From: an uncultured Pseudomonadota bacterium
GTDB taxonomy: Bacteria; Pseudomonadota; Gammaproteobacteria; Burkholderiales; Thiobacillaceae
Length of the DNA stretch: 49,723 nucleotides
NCBI GenBank assembly: GCA_903835655.1
Contig: CAILNT010000029.1
Location: forward strand, 1 to 49,723
Direction of reading: 5' to 3'
Part shown: positions 19,134 through 29,438 of the stretch, piece after piece
Position numbering within the stretch: position 1 is the first letter of the stretch
Layout of the letters: each line of letters starts with the position of its first letter
Notes under the pieces: generated by a model
Databases searched by the model: none
Told to the model about the DNA's origin: nothing
The model's input: the letters and a program-made list of their open reading frames with translations, nothing else
Translations under genes and position numbers: made by a program

Positions 19134-19583
19134 TTACTCGCTCGGCAGGTTCTTGCTTTCCCAGGCGGGCATGCCGTCGCGGAACCAGACTACCTTTTTG
19201 TACCCTGCCTTGATCGCGTGGTCGGCAGCCTTGTAGCCCTTCCAGCAGGGAGAGCCGTTGCAATAGAAGACCATTTCCTTGTTCTTGTCCGCGGGGAGCT
19301 TGGAGAGGTCTACCTTGTCGCCCGGGCCGGTCTTGGATTCCTTGGAGAATTCTTCCTTGAAGGGCACGCTGATCGCACCCTTGATGTGTTTGTCGGCATA
19401 TTCGGCGGCGACGCGCGCATCGACGAACAGCACCCCCTTGTGGAAGAGGGCTTTGGCTTGGTCGACACTGGCGAAGCTGCCTCCTGGGATGGCGTGCGGG
19501 GTGTCTTCGGCGGCCAGGGCGTTTTGCATGGTCACGGCCAGGATGCCGGCCAGGGATAGGGAAGCCAGGGTGCGAACGAACAT
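19134..19583 (-). CDS. Periplasmic rhodanese-like protein
   Basis: A 149-residue single rhodanese domain with signal peptide (cleavage about NALA, then AEDTP). FVDARVAAEYADKHIKGAISVPF is the first signature, and the active-site cysteine is in FYCNGSPCWKGYKAA, a loop seen in exported sulfur-carrier or thiosulfate-handling rhodaneses. Strong ribosome binding site GAGGAGA. Genes for two periplasmic thioredoxin-like proteins lie further upstream on the same strand, so a role in periplasmic sulfur or redox chemistry is possible. Confidence 0.85.
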   Translation of the reverse strand: MFVRTLASLSLAGILAVTMQNALAAEDTPHAIPGGSFASVDQAKALFHKGVLFVDARVAAEYADKHIKGAISVPFKEEFSKESKTGPGDKVDLSKLPADKNKEMVFYCNGSPCWKGYKAADHAIKAGYKKVVWFRDGMPAWESKNLPSE

Positions 19584-19703
19584 GGTGTCTCCTCGGTTGG
19601 AATGAAGTGCCCGCTGCGGGCAACTGCATTAGCGGCAGGCTGGCCAGGAACTTGAATGCCTCGCGCAGCAGTCCGTCCTGCAAGCCGCTTCGCTGGTGGG
19701 GGA

Positions 19704-20486
19704 TTAGTGGAGGCGGATGCCGACGGATTGACCGGCGTAGGTTCCAGCAGCGCGAGGGAGGGCGATGTCTAGCAGGGCGCGGCCTTCGGCGAGTGCGGTG
19801 AGGGCGCGCACCTGGCCTTGCCATCGTTCGCCCGCGATCAGCACGTCGACGCCAGCACCCAGACGCACACCCACGGTCTGCTGGGGCTCCAGAGTGGCGC
19901 GGGCGAGCCATTCTTCGGAGCGGGCGATGCTGAGCACGGTAGCCGGTTGGCAGGGCGAGGTGATGACCAGACCGGGTTCGCCCGGTCGCGCCAGCACCAC
20001 GGCGTCGAAGGGCGCGCGCAGTTCCGACTCGACGAGCAGTCGGCGTGCCTTCTCCACGCGCGCCTGGGTGGCGGCCAGGCCGGTCTGGGCTCGGGCCTGG
20101 CGCAAGGTCGCGGCATCGAGTTCGCTGGTGGCGGCCACCGTGCGCGCATACAACTCCTTGACCCGGCCGAGGTCGCGCGCGGCATCAGCTTCTTCCTGAG
20201 TGAGGCGGTCGAGGTCGGCACGCGCTTCGGCCACGCCGGCCCGGAACAGGGTGGGATTGAGGCTGGCGAGCAATGCGCCTTTTTTCACGACTTCCCCGGC
20301 CTGGACTTCGATCCGCTCGATTACGCCGGCCACTGGCAGAGTGAGGTTGACGCGACCGGACCAGTCGAGCACGGCGGGGAGTGTTGCAACCGAGGTGACC
20401 ACCGAGGCGATCACCGGAGTGGTGGGCTCACCGGCGGAGAAGGCGTTGCCGGCAAGCAGGGCGAGTACCAGGATGCGGAGCATCAT
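19704..20486 (-). CDS. Efflux pump periplasmic adaptor (membrane fusion protein)
   Basis: A 260-residue adaptor of the RND/HlyD type. It has a signal peptide (MMLRILVLALLAGNAFSAG), a lipoyl half motif (AGVIERIEVQAGEVVKKGALLASLNP, about 53-78), a helical hairpin (about 80-150), a second lipoyl half (LRAPFDAVVLARPGEPG) and a beta-barrel. It would link an inner-membrane pump to the TolC-type channel encoded just upstream, whose stop codon it overlaps by 4 bp. No pump gene follows; the next gene is a rhodanese. It is short for the family, which usually exceeds 330 residues. Confidence 0.85.
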   Translation of the reverse strand: MMLRILVLALLAGNAFSAGEPTTPVIASVVTSVATLPAVLDWSGRVNLTLPVAGVIERIEVQAGEVVKKGALLASLNPTLFRAGVAEARADLDRLTQEEADAARDLGRVKELYARTVAATSELDAATLRQARAQTGLAATQARVEKARRLLVESELRAPFDAVVLARPGEPGLVITSPCQPATVLSIARSEEWLARATLEPQQTVGVRLGAGVDVLIAGERWQGQVRALTALAEGRALLDIALPRAAGTYAGQSVGIRLH

Positions 20487-21757
20487 TTCTTTGCTTCCAT
20501 TTTTTGCGCGTCCAGCGGGCTGCCCAGCAGCGCTTCCAGGCGCGCCAGGGCCAGGGCCAGGCGATATTCGACGCCGCGGCGGCGCAGTCGGGCCGCCTGG
20601 GTTTCGGCCATGCTCGTTCCGAGGTTGGTCTTCAGTTCCATCTCGTATTCGGCGCGTGCCCGGTCCAGGGCCAGGTCGCGGTAAGCGACGCCGGCCGCGC
20701 GATCCGCGCGTTCGGATTCACGCAGATACTGGATTTCTTCCCAGGTGTCGGCCAGGTTTAGGCGCAACTCCTGTTGCAACTTGTCGGTTTGCGCCTGGAG
20801 CCCCTGGAAGTTGGCTTGCTCACGCGCCATCTCGGCCTCGACGCGGCCACCCTGCCAGATCGGCCAGACGAAGTTGAAGCCGGCCTGGAGGTCGTTGCGG
20901 GTGCTCGCCTCGCGGCTCCATGCGCCGGCTTCGGCCGCGAATTCGAGGCTGGGGCGGTTGTCGGCGCGCACGCCTTCGATCCGGTGTTGTGCCGCGGTCA
21001 ACGATTGTCTCTGGGCGAGCAGGCGCGGGTTGTGCGCCAGCATGGCGTCGAGCAGCGCGGTCTGTTCCGGCAGCGGCCTCTCGTTTTCAACGAGTTTGGG
21101 GTCGACCAGTTCTTCCTGCACCGGGCCTGTGCGGTTCAGGGCGAGTCCGAGTTGCATGCGCGCGTCGCGCAGTCGGCGCAGGACCTCGTTGCGCCGGGCG
21201 CGGCTGTCGAGATAGCGCGCCTCCAGCTCCGCCAGTTCCCATTGCGCGATCTGGCCCACAGCCAGGCGATCCTTAGCGTTGTCCCAGGCCACGTAGGCGC
21301 TTGCCATGAACTCGGTGTCGGCGGCGTATTCCATCTCTGCCAGGAGCACGTCGAAGTAGCGCGCCATCAGGGTCAGGCGGCGTTGCGCGCGCGCATCAAG
21401 CCATTGCAGGTCGCTCGCACCGTGCAAGTCGCGCGCGGCAAGCAGGCCGGCACGCTTGCGGCCGGCATCGAACAGCGTCTTGCGGGCGTCGAGGCGAGCC
21501 TGGCTGTCGGCGTGGAAGCGATCGCCGTAGTAGGTGTTGCGGCCGCTGCCCAGGGTGGCTTGCAGCGTCAGATTGAAGTCGTTCAGGCTCGCCGCGAGTT
21601 GCTCCGAGGCCGAGGCCGAGGCCTGCCGGGCGCGGGCGAGGTCGAGGTCGGGGTGCGTCGCCTCGGTCGCGGCCAGCACGGCCTCCAGCGTGAGCGTCGG
21701 CATGTCTGCCAGAGCGCTGCCGGCGAGGAAGACCAGGAGCAACGGCCAAGCCCTCAT
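20483..21757 (-). CDS. TolC-family outer-membrane efflux protein
   Basis: A 424-residue outer-membrane channel with a signal peptide (MRAWPLLLVFLAGSALA), LTLEAVLAATEATHPDL at the mature N-terminus and two repeats of long alpha-hairpins (about 40-210 and 240-420), the second including PSLEFAAEAGAW and WPIWQGGRVEAEMA. Ribosome binding site GAGGAATCAAGG. It forms a two-gene unit with the adaptor downstream. The 346 bp upstream carry dispersed repeats that may affect its transcript. Confidence 0.88.
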   Translation of the reverse strand: MRAWPLLLVFLAGSALADMPTLTLEAVLAATEATHPDLDLARARQASASASEQLAASLNDFNLTLQATLGSGRNTYYGDRFHADSQARLDARKTLFDAGRKRAGLLAARDLHGASDLQWLDARAQRRLTLMARYFDVLLAEMEYAADTEFMASAYVAWDNAKDRLAVGQIAQWELAELEARYLDSRARRNEVLRRLRDARMQLGLALNRTGPVQEELVDPKLVENERPLPEQTALLDAMLAHNPRLLAQRQSLTAAQHRIEGVRADNRPSLEFAAEAGAWSREASTRNDLQAGFNFVWPIWQGGRVEAEMAREQANFQGLQAQTDKLQQELRLNLADTWEEIQYLRESERADRAAGVAYRDLALDRARAEYEMELKTNLGTSMAETQAARLRRRGVEYRLALALARLEALLGSPLDAQKMEAKK

Positions 21758-21801
21758 CCTTGATTCCTCAGTCGACCGCTTATTTTTCTTCGCGAGGCCC
21801 C

Positions 21802-21860
21802 ATGGACATTGAGGTTTGCGCCTTCGATCACGCTCACCCTCTGGGTGAACCCGCTACGCG
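21802..21860. repeat. Dispersed element X, copy 2
   Basis: Matches 15505-15555: ATGGACATTGAGGTTTGCG, CGCTCACC, GGGTGAACCCGC. It is followed closely by the structured 57-bp repeats. Confidence 0.65.
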
Positions 21861-21896
21861 CCTGATTGCAAGCTTGGCGAGCCGCCTGGCTGCGTT

Positions 21897-21952
21897 GCAC
21901 CCGCAAGGGGTACGCCGGATTCGTACGGCGGCCGAGCCGCCAACGACTCCGC
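21897..21952. repeat. Structured 57-bp repeat family, dispersed copy A
   Basis: Begins CACCCGCAAGGGGTACGCCG (21899 on), continues with ATTCGTA, a second hairpin GGCGGC-CGA-GCCGCC and ends CAACGACTCCGC. Shares these blocks with the tandem copies at 49583-49723. Confidence 0.85.
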
Positions 21953-21990
21953 TGCTTCTCCTTGCAGGGAGCGACCATGCGCGTCGTCTC

Positions 21991-22043
21991 GCACCCGCAA
22001 GGGGTAGGCCGGATTCGTACGCGCTCAAGCGCTACGACTCCGC
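21991..22043. repeat. Structured 57-bp repeat family, dispersed copy B
   Basis: CACCCGCAAGGGGTAGGCCG, ATTCGTA, then a different second stem (GCGCT-CA-AGCGC) in the same place and CTACGACTCCGC. The stem changes sequence but stays paired. Confidence 0.85.
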
Positions 22044-22103
22044 GCCCTTGCCAGTCAACTCGCCAGACGCACACTCGGGCGCGTTCAACTGAGGATTCAA
22101 GGT

Positions 22104-22622
22104 TCATCTCTTGCCGGCCTGGGTCTTGTAAACGTTGAATGGCTGGGTCTTGTAGGCGCCTTCGGCCACATACTGGCCGAGCAGCATGAATTCCTCGGGT
22201 GTCTGGGTCGCACCGGTGAAGCGGGCGACGGGTTTGCCTTCCAGGTCGAAGAACAGGAAGGTTGGCGTGGCGCGTGCACGGTTGGCCAGGGCAAAGGCTT
22301 TCCCTGTGGTGGCCCGGCCCTCGAAGTCGTTCATCTCCGCGTCGCCCTTCACGTCCATCACGAAGATGCGGAAATGCCGGCGGAACCAGTCCTGCACTTC
22401 GGCGCGGTTCAGCACAGTGCCCTTCATGCGTGCGCAGAATGGACACTCTTCCATTTCGAACATGATCAGCACGCCTTGCTGGCCTTCCTTGCGGGCGGTG
22501 GCGAGTTCATCCCTGAAGTCGCCCAGGGTGGTCATGAAGAAATGGCTTTCCGGGTCGCGGACCTCGGCCCGTGCGGGCTGGAACGCAAAAAAGAGCATGA
22601 AGGCGAGGGCGAGGGCGCGCAT
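22104..22622 (-). CDS. Periplasmic thioredoxin-like protein (SoxW-like)
   Basis: A 172-residue exported thioredoxin-fold protein. The signal peptide is MRALALAFMLFFAFQPARA; the redox motif CPFC sits in MFEMEECPFCARMKGTVL; ATPTFLFFD supplies the cis-proline. This pattern matches the SoxW/DsbC-like single-domain thioredoxins that keep periplasmic cysteines reduced. It starts 9 bp after a TlpA-like gene on the same strand, so they are very likely co-transcribed. Confidence 0.82.
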   Translation of the reverse strand: MRALALAFMLFFAFQPARAEVRDPESHFFMTTLGDFRDELATARKEGQQGVLIMFEMEECPFCARMKGTVLNRAEVQDWFRRHFRIFVMDVKGDAEMNDFEGRATTGKAFALANRARATPTFLFFDLEGKPVARFTGATQTPEEFMLLGQYVAEGAYKTQPFNVYKTQAGKR

Positions 22623-22631
22623 GGGGGTCCC

Positions 22632-23081
22632 TTATCTTTTACTGCGGATGTAGTGCTCGATGGCTTCGCGGGTGATTGCGCCGACGTTGTAGGCAACCTG
22701 TTTTCCCCTGGGGTCGTACAGGTAGGTGGTGGGCAAGCCGGGTACGGCGCCGATCTGCTCGGCGATCTTGTAGCTGCCCAGCACCAGCGGATAGGAAATC
22801 TTCGCCTGCTCGGCGAACTGCAACACTTCCTTGGGGTTGCGGTAATCCATCGCCACGCCGATCACGACCAGGTTGTTTTTCTTGTTCTCGTGCAAAGCGA
22901 TCAGATCGGGAATCTCTTCCCTACAGGGCGGGCACCAGGTGGCCCAGAAGTTCACCAGCACCCACTTGCCTCGGTGTTCATCCAGGGAGTGGATCTTGCC
23001 CTTGCTGTCGGTAAGATAAAAAGCCTGTGCGGCGCTGCCGCTGCCGAGGAGTAGGAGAAGGACACAGAGTCGCAGGAACAT
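22632..23081 (-). CDS. TlpA/ResA-type thiol-disulfide oxidoreductase
   Basis: A 149-residue exported thioredoxin-like protein. The signal peptide is MFLRLCVLLLLLGSGSAAQA; the active site is NFWATWCPPCREEIP; GLPTTYLYDPRGK carries the cis-proline. Such proteins reduce apocytochrome c haem-binding cysteines or other periplasmic thiols. An in-frame extension to 23150 was rejected because 23081 begins directly with the signal peptide. Confidence 0.88.
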   Translation of the reverse strand: MFLRLCVLLLLLGSGSAAQAFYLTDSKGKIHSLDEHRGKWVLVNFWATWCPPCREEIPDLIALHENKKNNLVVIGVAMDYRNPKEVLQFAEQAKISYPLVLGSYKIAEQIGAVPGLPTTYLYDPRGKQVAYNVGAITREAIEHYIRSKR

Positions 23082-23146
23082 GGATTTTTCCGATAACGGT
23101 TGGTGAGGATGGGGCGCGGAGGGGTTCATCCTCGTGATCGTGCCGG

Positions 23147-23710
23147 TCAATGGGATTTCCCCGGTTTTGGGGGCGCGTGCTGGCCCTGTCCGTCGGAAGC
23201 GTGGGTCAGATAGAGGGCCAGGCCGATCAGGGCGACGGAGCCGGCGAGGTAGAGCAGGTCGAGGGCGCCGGAAATCTTGAGTTTGAAGGCGATTTCGAAG
23301 ATGGTGACGATCATGATCATGATGATGACCTTGGCCAGGCGCTGTTTCAGGTCGTCCAGGCTGTGAATGACGAGGATGGCGCTGGAGGCCTTGCTGTCCT
23401 GCGCTTCGTCGATGTCGCTGATGAACAATTCGTAGATGCCCAGGCCGAAGATCAGCATGACGATGGCCAGCAGATAGCCATCCACGACCTCGACTACATG
23501 GGTAATGGTCTCGTCATGCAGGGTCTTGCGCGCCTCGATCGCCATCGAGGCGTCGGCGTAGTGCTGGAGGTGGGAAACCAGATAGACCACGTCCACGGTG
23601 GCCATGAAGAAGATGGCGATGGCGGCGGCCATGCTCGCCAGTACCGCGAACAGCACCACGTAGCGGCTGCGCCAGAGTAGGCCTTCGAACAGCCTTTCGA
23701 TCAGATCCAT
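23147..23710 (-). CDS. YqhA-family (UPF0114) inner-membrane protein
   Basis: A 187-residue protein with four hydrophobic segments (about 17-37, 75-100, 120-142 and 148-167). It shows the family pattern LFEGLLWRSRYVVLFAVLASM near the N-terminus and IFGLGIYELFISDID in the middle. The function of the family is unknown. GGAGA precedes the start at good distance. Divergent from the 520-residue protein gene, with 120 bp between starts. Confidence 0.85.
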   Translation of the reverse strand: MDLIERLFEGLLWRSRYVVLFAVLASMAAAIAIFFMATVDVVYLVSHLQHYADASMAIEARKTLHDETITHVVEVVDGYLLAIVMLIFGLGIYELFISDIDEAQDSKASSAILVIHSLDDLKQRLAKVIIMIMIVTIFEIAFKLKISGALDLLYLAGSVALIGLALYLTHASDGQGQHAPPKPGKSH

Positions 23711-23830
23711 TTTTGTTCTCCGCGTGCCGGGGAAATTGCCATTCCGGGGCGTTTTCCCCGAAGGTAGAATATGCAGGCCGATGCGCTTGGCGCTGCCGGC
23801 TCGAATTCCTCGTAGGAGTAACGGGAACCT

Positions 23831-25393
23831 ATGCAACCCAGATACATCCTGCCCGCTCGCGAGCCGGCGCGCACTATAAGCTTGGAGACAAAACCCAAGC
23901 AAGTCGATGCTTGGCTCCTGGGCCTGCCGCTCTCCAATCCTGCCGAGTCGGCGGAGGCTTTGGCCGATTATCTGGCCGGCCTGAATCGCGCCGAGGTCGG
24001 TCACGATGTTCGCGCCAGGGTGATCGAGCGGCTCTATCCGGTCGTGGAGGACATGACCGCTTCCCTGCGCGAACAGTACGGATCGGTTTCCCTGCCGCTG
24101 CCGGAAAAACAGCGGCACCAGGCCGAACTGGCGCAGCGCCTGTTGCTGGAAATCGCCGATTGCTACAAGGCGATGACGCTACAGTGGCTGAGCAAACGCT
24201 TCCACCTGTTCGGTGGCAATCCGGTGCCGCTCTACCTGCAACGCACCCTTCTGGCCTTGCAGGCGGTGTTGGAAGTCTGTTACGAAACCCACGAGACCTG
24301 TCCCCATGGACTCTGGGTAGACCTGCACCAGACCTACAACTATGCCTTGCGCAACGGCTACAGGGACGTGGTTCCGCAAGGCAGCAAGCACATGTTGTCA
24401 CTGGAGAGCATCTATCTTGCCACCTTGCTGATGGCACTGGCCGATCCATACCACTTTCCGCAAAGCGAGTTGCTCTGGGCCAAGGACATCATTGCCCGCT
24501 ATGCCAATCTGGCACGCCTGCACCCCGCCGAGGAAGCCACCAAGGGAAGCGCTGGCCTGTTCCTGGTCGAGGTCAATACCGACACGCCGCCCAGGCCTCT
24601 GGCCCGCGAGCCGCACCCCATGAATCCACGCTGGGACCTGCTGCTCACGACCACGGGTCTGGCCAAGCACCTGGCGTTGCTCAGCAGCCATCTGCGCGGC
24701 CAGGATGATATCGAGAAGCTCGGTTTGCCCGAGGCCGCTCGCGATCCGGCCTATGCCACCATGTTGCGTCGGCTCAAGCTCAACTGGGGTGCCTCGTTGC
24801 AACGCATGACGCAGCGCCGCAGGCATCAGAACGGTCGGGAATTCGAGGTGGTCTTCGGCCTCAAGTCCGTGCATGCGCTGATCTCGCCGCCCACCGCCAG
24901 CGATGCCATCGTCTACGGCAACAACAACCATGAGGTGCGGCCCATACCGCTGCACTGCGGCGCCGTGGACGACAGCATGGGCGGGTTGTCCTTGCGCCAT
25001 GTCGGCGCGGGCTTGCAAGTCAGGGTCGGCGATGTGGTGGGTATACGCCAGGGCAACGTCGCCTGGAGTATCGGTCTGGTGCGCTGGTTTCGCATACCGG
25101 CGCCTGGCGAAGTACTGTTCGGCGTGCAGCTGCTCGCACCACAGGCCGATGCCGTGCAACTGCGCCGCATCGACAATGGCCGCCAATGGCCCGGCTTGCT
25201 GCTGCTCCCCAGCGTGGTCACCCGCCAGGCGCCCATGCTGCTTTCCCTGCCCAGCGCGTTTGGGCCGGGCGTTTCGGCCGAGGTTTGCAACGCCAGCGGA
25301 AAGCACACCATCCTGGTGGAAAAACGGCTGGAGTCCACGCCTAGCGTGGACATCTACCGCTTCCACATGGATGAGGTCGTTGCGGCTGGGTAG
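23831..25393 (+). CDS. Conserved protein of unknown function with PilZ-like C-terminus
   Basis: A 520-residue soluble protein beginning MQPRYILPAREPARTISLETKP. The first 350 residues are helical, including a block rich in Leu and charged residues (LPEKQRHQAELAQRLLLEIADCYKAM). Residues from about 385 form a beta-rich module (GLSLRHVGAGLQVRVGDVVG, then WSIGLVRWFR and LFGVQLLAP) that recalls PilZ-type c-di-GMP domains, though the RxxxR motif is not clear. I recall similar proteins widely in betaproteobacteria, always unnamed. Two c-di-GMP/kinase genes lie within 15 kb but are not adjacent. Confidence 0.6.
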   Translation: MQPRYILPAREPARTISLETKPKQVDAWLLGLPLSNPAESAEALADYLAGLNRAEVGHDVRARVIERLYPVVEDMTASLREQYGSVSLPLPEKQRHQAELAQRLLLEIADCYKAMTLQWLSKRFHLFGGNPVPLYLQRTLLALQAVLEVCYETHETCPHGLWVDLHQTYNYALRNGYRDVVPQGSKHMLSLESIYLATLLMALADPYHFPQSELLWAKDIIARYANLARLHPAEEATKGSAGLFLVEVNTDTPPRPLAREPHPMNPRWDLLLTTTGLAKHLALLSSHLRGQDDIEKLGLPEAARDPAYATMLRRLKLNWGASLQRMTQRRRHQNGREFEVVFGLKSVHALISPPTASDAIVYGNNNHEVRPIPLHCGAVDDSMGGLSLRHVGAGLQVRVGDVVGIRQGNVAWSIGLVRWFRIPAPGEVLFGVQLLAPQADAVQLRRIDNGRQWPGLLLLPSVVTRQAPMLLSLPSAFGPGVSAEVCNASGKHTILVEKRLESTPSVDIYRFHMDEVVAAG

Positions 25394-25415
25394 TCGGCAC
25401 CCAGTACTCGGCACT

Positions 25416-25670
<255 letters not shown>

Positions 25671-25677
25671 TCATTCC

Positions 25678-26691
<1,014 letters not shown>

Positions 26692-26714
<23 letters not shown>

Positions 26715-28008
26715 CCACGATCACCGTGTCGATCGCCGCCGGCAACACCCGTGCGCGGAAGGCGCGCAGGACGTCGTCGCGACTCACTGCTTCCACGCGG
26801 GAGATATAGCGGTCCAGCCAGTCGGGTGGCAGGCGGTAGAAACCGATCATGGCCAGGTATTCGAGGATCTTCTTGTTGCTGTCGATGCGCATGGGAAATC
26901 CGCCGACCAGATTGTTCTTGGCCTGGGTCAGCTCGGTTTCGCTGGGACCCTCCTTGAGGTAGCGCTCCAGTTCTGCGCGGGCGGAACCGACCGCCGCGTC
27001 GGTTTGCTCACGCCGGGTCTGCAAGCCGATCTGGAAGGGCCCCAGCTCGCGCATCGGCATGAAGTAACTGTAGACGCTGTAGGCCAGTCCTTTCTGTTCG
27101 CGGATGTTCTTGGTCAGGCGGGAATCGAAGCCGCCGCCACCCAGGACATAGTTGCCGACATAGAGCGGGAAATAGTCCGCATCCTCGCGCTTGAGTCCGG
27201 GCAGACCCATGAACAGGTGGCTTTGCGTGGCCGGGTGGGGAAGGATCTGCACACGTCCCTGCGCCGCGATCTTGACCGGAGGCAGGGGCGAGGCGGCCGC
27301 GCCCGGCGGCAGGCCGCTGGCCAGGCGCTCCGCCAGAACCTCGGCGTCCGCGCGGCTGATGTCGCCCATCACGGCGATGGAGAGGTTGTGCGCCCGATAG
27401 TAGTCGCGATGGAAGGCGGCCAGATCGTCGCGCCGAATGCGGGCGACGGCATCGACTTCTCCACCGTCGCTGTGGGCATAGGGATGGTCACCATAGATCG
27501 CGGCCTTGAAGGCCCGTGCGCCGATGTACTCCGGTTGGGTCGCCGCTTCCTTGAGGCCGGCGATGACCCGCGCCTTCTCCCGTTCGACGATGTCGGCTTC
27601 GAAGCGCGGTGCTGACAGGATGGCCGCCAACAGTCCCACGGATTGATCGCGTTCCTCCCTGCCGGACAAGGTGCGCAGGGTGAAGCCGGCGCGGTCGGCA
27701 TCCAGGTGGTCGCCCAGGTCCGCACCCACGTCGGCGATTCTTTCGGCGATATCGCGCTCGCTGTAAGGCCCGGCACCCAGGCTCATGATCTGGCGGGTGA
27801 GGCTGGCCAGGCCGGATAGCTCGCGACCGTCGCGGGCGCTGCCGGCATCGAAATCGACGCTGATATCCAGCAGCGGTAGGTCGTGGTTTTCCACGAAGTA
27901 GACGCGTGCGCCCTGCGGCGTGGTCCAGTTCTGGATGTCGAGTCCGGCGCTGGCCGGGAGGGCCAGCGCGGTGAGGAGTAACAGGGCGGAAACACGGTTA
28001 AAAATCAC
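26692..28008 (-). CDS. M16-family peptidase subunit lacking the zinc site
   Basis: A 438-residue exported protein with signal peptide (MIFNRVSALLLLTALALPASA) and the M16 fold. The position of the HxxEH zinc motif reads GLASLTRQ, so it is not catalytic itself. The C-terminal half keeps the R/Y substrate-binding region (GGGFDSRLTKNIREQKGLAYSVYSY). In this family such a protein pairs with a catalytic partner, here the gene 11 bp overlapping upstream, to form a periplasmic heterodimeric protease. Confidence 0.88.
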
Positions 28009-29356
28009 GGCGGCCTCCGAAGTCCTTGCGGGCGGGTTTGACGAGTTCCAGGGGTTGCGGGTCGAGGCGCGCCACGGTCAGATGGTCGTCCAGCAGATAT
28101 TTCGCGGCGACCGCGCGCACCTGTTCGGCACTGACTGCCTTCAATTTGCGCAGGCGCGTGTCGCGAGCCCGGTAGTCCAGGCCGGCGGTCGTCCATTCCC
28201 CGATCAACATGGCCTGATAGAAAAGGGAGTCCTGCTGGAAAACCTGGCTCGCCACTACCTGTGCCTTGACCCGGGCGAGTTCCTGGGCACCGACGCCGTC
28301 TTTCACGATGCGGGCGATTTCCTGTTTCAGCGCGGCCTCGACCTGCGCCACCGTGTGCCCTTCGGCCGGTGTGGCGTCGACCATGAACAGGGAAGGCCCG
28401 CGCGCGATGTCGTCATAACTGGCGCTGGCCTCGGTGGCCAGCCGCAGGTCGCGTACCAAGGACTGATTCAGACGCGCGGAAGCGTGACCATCGAGCACTC
28501 CGGCCAGGATCTCCAGGGCGTAGGGGTCGCTGTCCTGCTCAGGGTCGTGCAGGGTCGGCGCCTTCCACGCCAGGGCCACTACGGGCAGCTTGGCCGGGGC
28601 TTTCACCTCGATCTGCCTCTGCCCATCCTGCATCGGTTCCTGTTGCGGTTTGCGTGGCGGCAGGGGGTGCGGGGCGAGGGGGCCGAAGTACTGTCTTGCC
28701 CAGGCAAAGACCTGAGTGGGATCGACATCGCCGGCCACGATCAGGGTGGCGTTGTTGGGGGCATACCAGCGCCGGTACCAGTCGCGCGCATCCTCCGCCG
28801 TCATGTTCTCGAGGTCATTCATCCAGCCGATCACCGGGCGGCCGTATGGGTGCGCAGTGAAGGCCACGGACATCAGCCCCTCGTAGAGGCGCGCCTGAGG
28901 ACTGTCCTCGGTGCGCATGCGCCGCTCCTCCATCACCACCTGGATTTCCTTGGAAAACTCCTCCGGGGACAGGGTGAGGTTTGCCATGCGATCGGCTTCC
29001 AGTTTCAGTGCTAGTTCCAGTCTGTCCTTTTGCAGGGTCTGGAAATAGGCGGTGTGGTCGCGCGCGGTGAAGGCGTTCTCGCGGCCACCGGCGGCGGCGA
29101 TGCGGCGCGAGAACTCGCCGGCGGGCACATCCTGAGTGCCCTTGAACATCATGTGTTCCAGCACGTGGGCCACACCGGTCGTGCCATTGAATTCGTCGAT
29201 GCTGCCGGCGCGGTACCAGACCTGGGAAACCACGACCGGGGCGCGGCGGTCGGTCTTGACGATAACGCGTAAACCGTTGGCGAGGGTCTGTTCGACGGTC
29301 TCGGCGTGGGCGCCGCAAGAGACAGCCAGACTGAGAGCAAACAACAATCTTTTCAT
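27998..29356 (-). CDS. M16-family zinc peptidase, catalytic subunit
   Basis: A 452-residue exported protease with signal peptide MKRLLFALSLAVSCGAHA and the inverted zinc motif HVLEHMMFKGT (about 64-74) with the downstream glutamate in VMEERRMR. The reading frame extends far upstream to 30340 on the antisense strand of ftsY, but the signal peptide fixes the start at 29356. It overlaps the non-catalytic partner. Substrate unknown. Confidence 0.92.
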   Translation of the reverse strand: MKRLLFALSLAVSCGAHAETVEQTLANGLRVIVKTDRRAPVVVSQVWYRAGSIDEFNGTTGVAHVLEHMMFKGTQDVPAGEFSRRIAAAGGRENAFTARDHTAYFQTLQKDRLELALKLEADRMANLTLSPEEFSKEIQVVMEERRMRTEDSPQARLYEGLMSVAFTAHPYGRPVIGWMNDLENMTAEDARDWYRRWYAPNNATLIVAGDVDPTQVFAWARQYFGPLAPHPLPPRKPQQEPMQDGQRQIEVKAPAKLPVVALAWKAPTLHDPEQDSDPYALEILAGVLDGHASARLNQSLVRDLRLATEASASYDDIARGPSLFMVDATPAEGHTVAQVEAALKQEIARIVKDGVGAQELARVKAQVVASQVFQQDSLFYQAMLIGEWTTAGLDYRARDTRLRKLKAVSAEQVRAVAAKYLLDDHLTVARLDPQPLELVKPARKDFGGRRDF

Positions 29357-29438
29357 GGGGTGCAAGCCTAGGCGGAGCGGAGGGAGGCGCATGATAGAAT
29401 TTCCGGGCTTATTACGCAGCCTCTGACGCTCATTCCCC

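Larger units (their letters stand above)
21758..22103. other. 346-bp gap built of dispersed repeats
   Basis: Between tolC and the thioredoxin-like gene. It holds element X copy 2 (21802-21860) and two copies of the structured 57-bp family (21897-21952, 21991-22043). No gene was found in the gap; open frames on plus are repeat-derived. Confidence 0.75.

Noticed and set aside
21754-22446. 230-codon minus-strand ORF across the repeats
   Set aside because: Out-of-frame reading of the SoxW-like gene joined to repeat sequence.
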